From the NCBI GenBank assembly GCA_934513205.1, contig CAKSWU010000009.1, positions 13,440 to 77,439 of the forward strand: DNA of 64,000 nt, read 5' to 3'. Below, one piece after another: positions 62,943-64,000 of the stretch. Positions within the stretch are counted from its first letter, which is position 1. Every line of letters begins with the position of its first letter. Both the position numbers and the translations under genes were made by a program. This DNA comes from an uncultured Faecalibacterium sp. GTDB taxonomy: Bacteria; Bacillota; Clostridia; Oscillospirales; Ruminococcaceae. The notes under the pieces are model-generated. The model did not search any database, was not told the DNA's origin, and saw only the letters and a program-made list of their open reading frames with translations.

Positions 62943-62992
62943 AAAAGCGGCAGCTGCATTGCGAATGTTGCAACACAGCTGCCGCTTTTGTT
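62943..62992 (+). terminator. Terminator of the SsuBC-like operon
   Basis: AAAAGCGGCAGCTG (62943-62956) with CAGCTGCCGCTTTT (62976-62989); 19-nt loop. Confidence 0.9.
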
Positions 62993-63025
62993 CTGTTTTG
63001 ATGCGGGGACGGGGGGCGGAAATTT

Positions 63026-63499
63026 TTAGTACAGCTTTGCGCCTGCGGGGATGTGGGGGTCTACCATCAGCAGGTGCAGACCCTCTCTGCCGTCCTCCTC
63101 GTGGACGGCAGAGATCAGCATACCCTCGGAATCAATGCCCATCATCTTGCGGGCAGGCAGGTTCATGATGGCGATGGCGGTCTTGCCCACCAGCTCGGCG
63201 GGCTCGTAGTACTCGTGGATGCCGCTGAGGATCACACGGTCCTTGCGCTCGCCGTCGTCCAGCGTGAACTTCAGCAGCTTCTTGGACTTGGGCACAGCCT
63301 CGCAGGCAAGGATCTTCACCGCACGGTAATCGGACTTGGCAAAGGTGTCAAAGTCCACCAAGTCGGTAAAGATGGGCTCGATCTTCACCTTGGAGAAGTC
63401 GATGGCCTCCTCCGCAGCGGGTGCGGCGGGGGCAGTCACCACAGCAGCCTCCGCGGGAGCATCGGCAGTAGCCTTCTTCTCCTGCTCGGTGGGCTTCAT
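63026..63499 (-). pseudogene. metG: C-terminal tRNA-binding domain of methionyl-tRNA synthetase, detached fragment
   Basis: 157 codons: a Lys/Ala/Glu-rich linker (about 1-35) and an EMAP/Trbp111-type OB-fold tRNA-binding domain (VDFDTFAKSDYRAVKILACE to PHIPAGAKLY), as found at the C-terminus of MetG. There is no ribosome site before the first ATG, and the frame is closed by TGA 15 nt upstream, inside sequence that leads to an integrase gene. This suggests that a mobile element separated it from the catalytic part. It could instead be a free-standing tRNA-binding protein. Confidence 0.65.
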
Positions 63500-63661
63500 G
63501 GTGGGGACAGGTCAAGGAAGGCTCACAAATGGCTTTATTTCCCTTTATAAGCCTACCCATGCGGCTTCCTTTTTCCCGCTCCCGCACGTCACCCTACGCA
63601 ACTCTCCACAACTTACCGGCAATTTGGTGTAAAAGTGGTGTAGTAGTTGGTGTAGTAGATT
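63500..63661. other. End of an integrative element with GGTGTA repeats
   Basis: 162 bp between the metG fragment and the integrase stop. GGTGTA occurs at 63626, 63637 and 63649, twice within GGTGTAGTAG, as arm-type binding sites for a tyrosine integrase often look. The chromosome/element junction probably lies at about 63500-63515. Confidence 0.55.
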
Positions 63662-64000
63662 TCAGACTGAAATGCCCAGTTTACCGTTCAGATTTGCAAA
63701 GGAATGGGCTTTGGCTTCCTTGGTGGCTTCCGCGTAGATCTCCATCGTGGTGCTGATGTCCTTGTGTCCCATGATGTCCTGAATGATCTTCAGGTTGGTC
63801 TCATTTTCGCACAGCCGGGTGCAGAACGTGTGACGGAGATTGTGGCAGGAGAAGGGCGGCAGCAACTGCGGTTCCCGCTTTTCCTTTTCGGCCTTTTCCA
63901 GTTCGGCTTCGTTGTAGGCCACACTGATGCGCTTGATGGCGCGGTTGACCGTCTGCGGGTTCTGCGGCTGGCCGAAGCGGTTCAGGAATACGAAGTCCGA
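63662..64000 (-). CDS. Tyrosine recombinase/integrase, C-terminal part (cut by window edge)
   Basis: 113 codons of a phage/ICE-type integrase; the 5' part is beyond the window. Catalytic residues visible: HNLRHTFCTRL (His-x-x-Arg), GHKDISTTMEIYA with the second His and the nucleophile Tyr, as in Tn916/Tn1549-like integrases. The frame is open through 64000. Its position at the edge beside a broken chromosomal gene marks the start of a mobile element that continues to the right. Confidence 0.93.
   Translation of the reverse strand, partial: SDFVFLNRFGQPQNPQTVNRAIKRISVAYNEAELEKAEKEKREPQLLPPFSCHNLRHTFCTRLCENETNLKIIQDIMGHKDISTTMEIYAEATKEAKAHSFANLNGKLGISV

Overview
The window (about 58% G+C, dense same-strand operons, Gram-positive-type Shine-Dalgarno sites and promoters) looks like a chromosome segment of a gut Clostridia species. 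Gene content and the dispersed palindromic repeats fit Faecalibacterium or a close Oscillospiraceae relative; this is inference from gene content and style, not from a database match.

Layout. 1-7.9 kb: type II fatty-acid synthesis operon accD(partial)-accA-fabH-fabK-nitronate monooxygenase-like-fabD-fabG-fabF-fabZ, mostly coupled by 4-7 nt overlaps. 8.0-9.9 kb: citrate synthase and a MarR-like regulator. 10-17.7 kb: a pectin locus with GH105 and GH28 enzymes, a divergent AraC regulator and an ABC sugar importer with a solute-binding lipoprotein. 17.7-19 kb: thymidine kinase and the redox repressor Rex. 19.2-26.3 kb: ClpP-like TepA homologue, FtsK/SpoIIIE, a YgiQ radical SAM protein and a metallo-beta-lactamase-fold lipoprotein. 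26.7-29.8 kb: cobalamin-dependent methionine synthase split into an activation-domain protein and MetH. 29.87-30.12 kb: an apparently independent, highly structured non-coding RNA. 30.2-35.05 kb: accessory region next to tRNA-Val(GAC), with two interlocked pairs of direct repeats, an HxlR/cupin pair, a large serine recombinase and an A+T-rich methyltransferase. 35.1-40 kb: TetR with clear operators, an MMPL/RND membrane protein and a secreted heptad-repeat protein. 40-41.2 kb: lrgAB. 41.4-46.9 kb: leucine operon leuA-leuC-leuD-leuB behind a T-box leader and loaded with palindromic repeats. 46.9-53.9 kb: FtsH, a small secreted protein and an FtsX-type ABC system. 54-55.7 kb: MetY behind a 340-nt leader that has a Cys-rich small ORF and a terminator. 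55.8-62.9 kb: BirA, an ECF sigma/anti-sigma operon, Def, BrnQ and an SsuBC-like ABC pair. 63-64 kb: a MetG C-terminal fragment beside the end of an integrative element with a tyrosine integrase.

How it fits together. Lipid synthesis, branched-chain and sulfur amino-acid metabolism (leu operon, MetH, MetY, BrnQ) and pectin uptake are chromosomal core functions. Two loci are accessory: the tRNA-Val locus at 31-35 kb and the element at the right edge. The least explained parts are the structured RNA after metH, the MetY leader, the interlocked repeats at 31-35 kb and the T-box whose apparent specifier is not a leucine codon.
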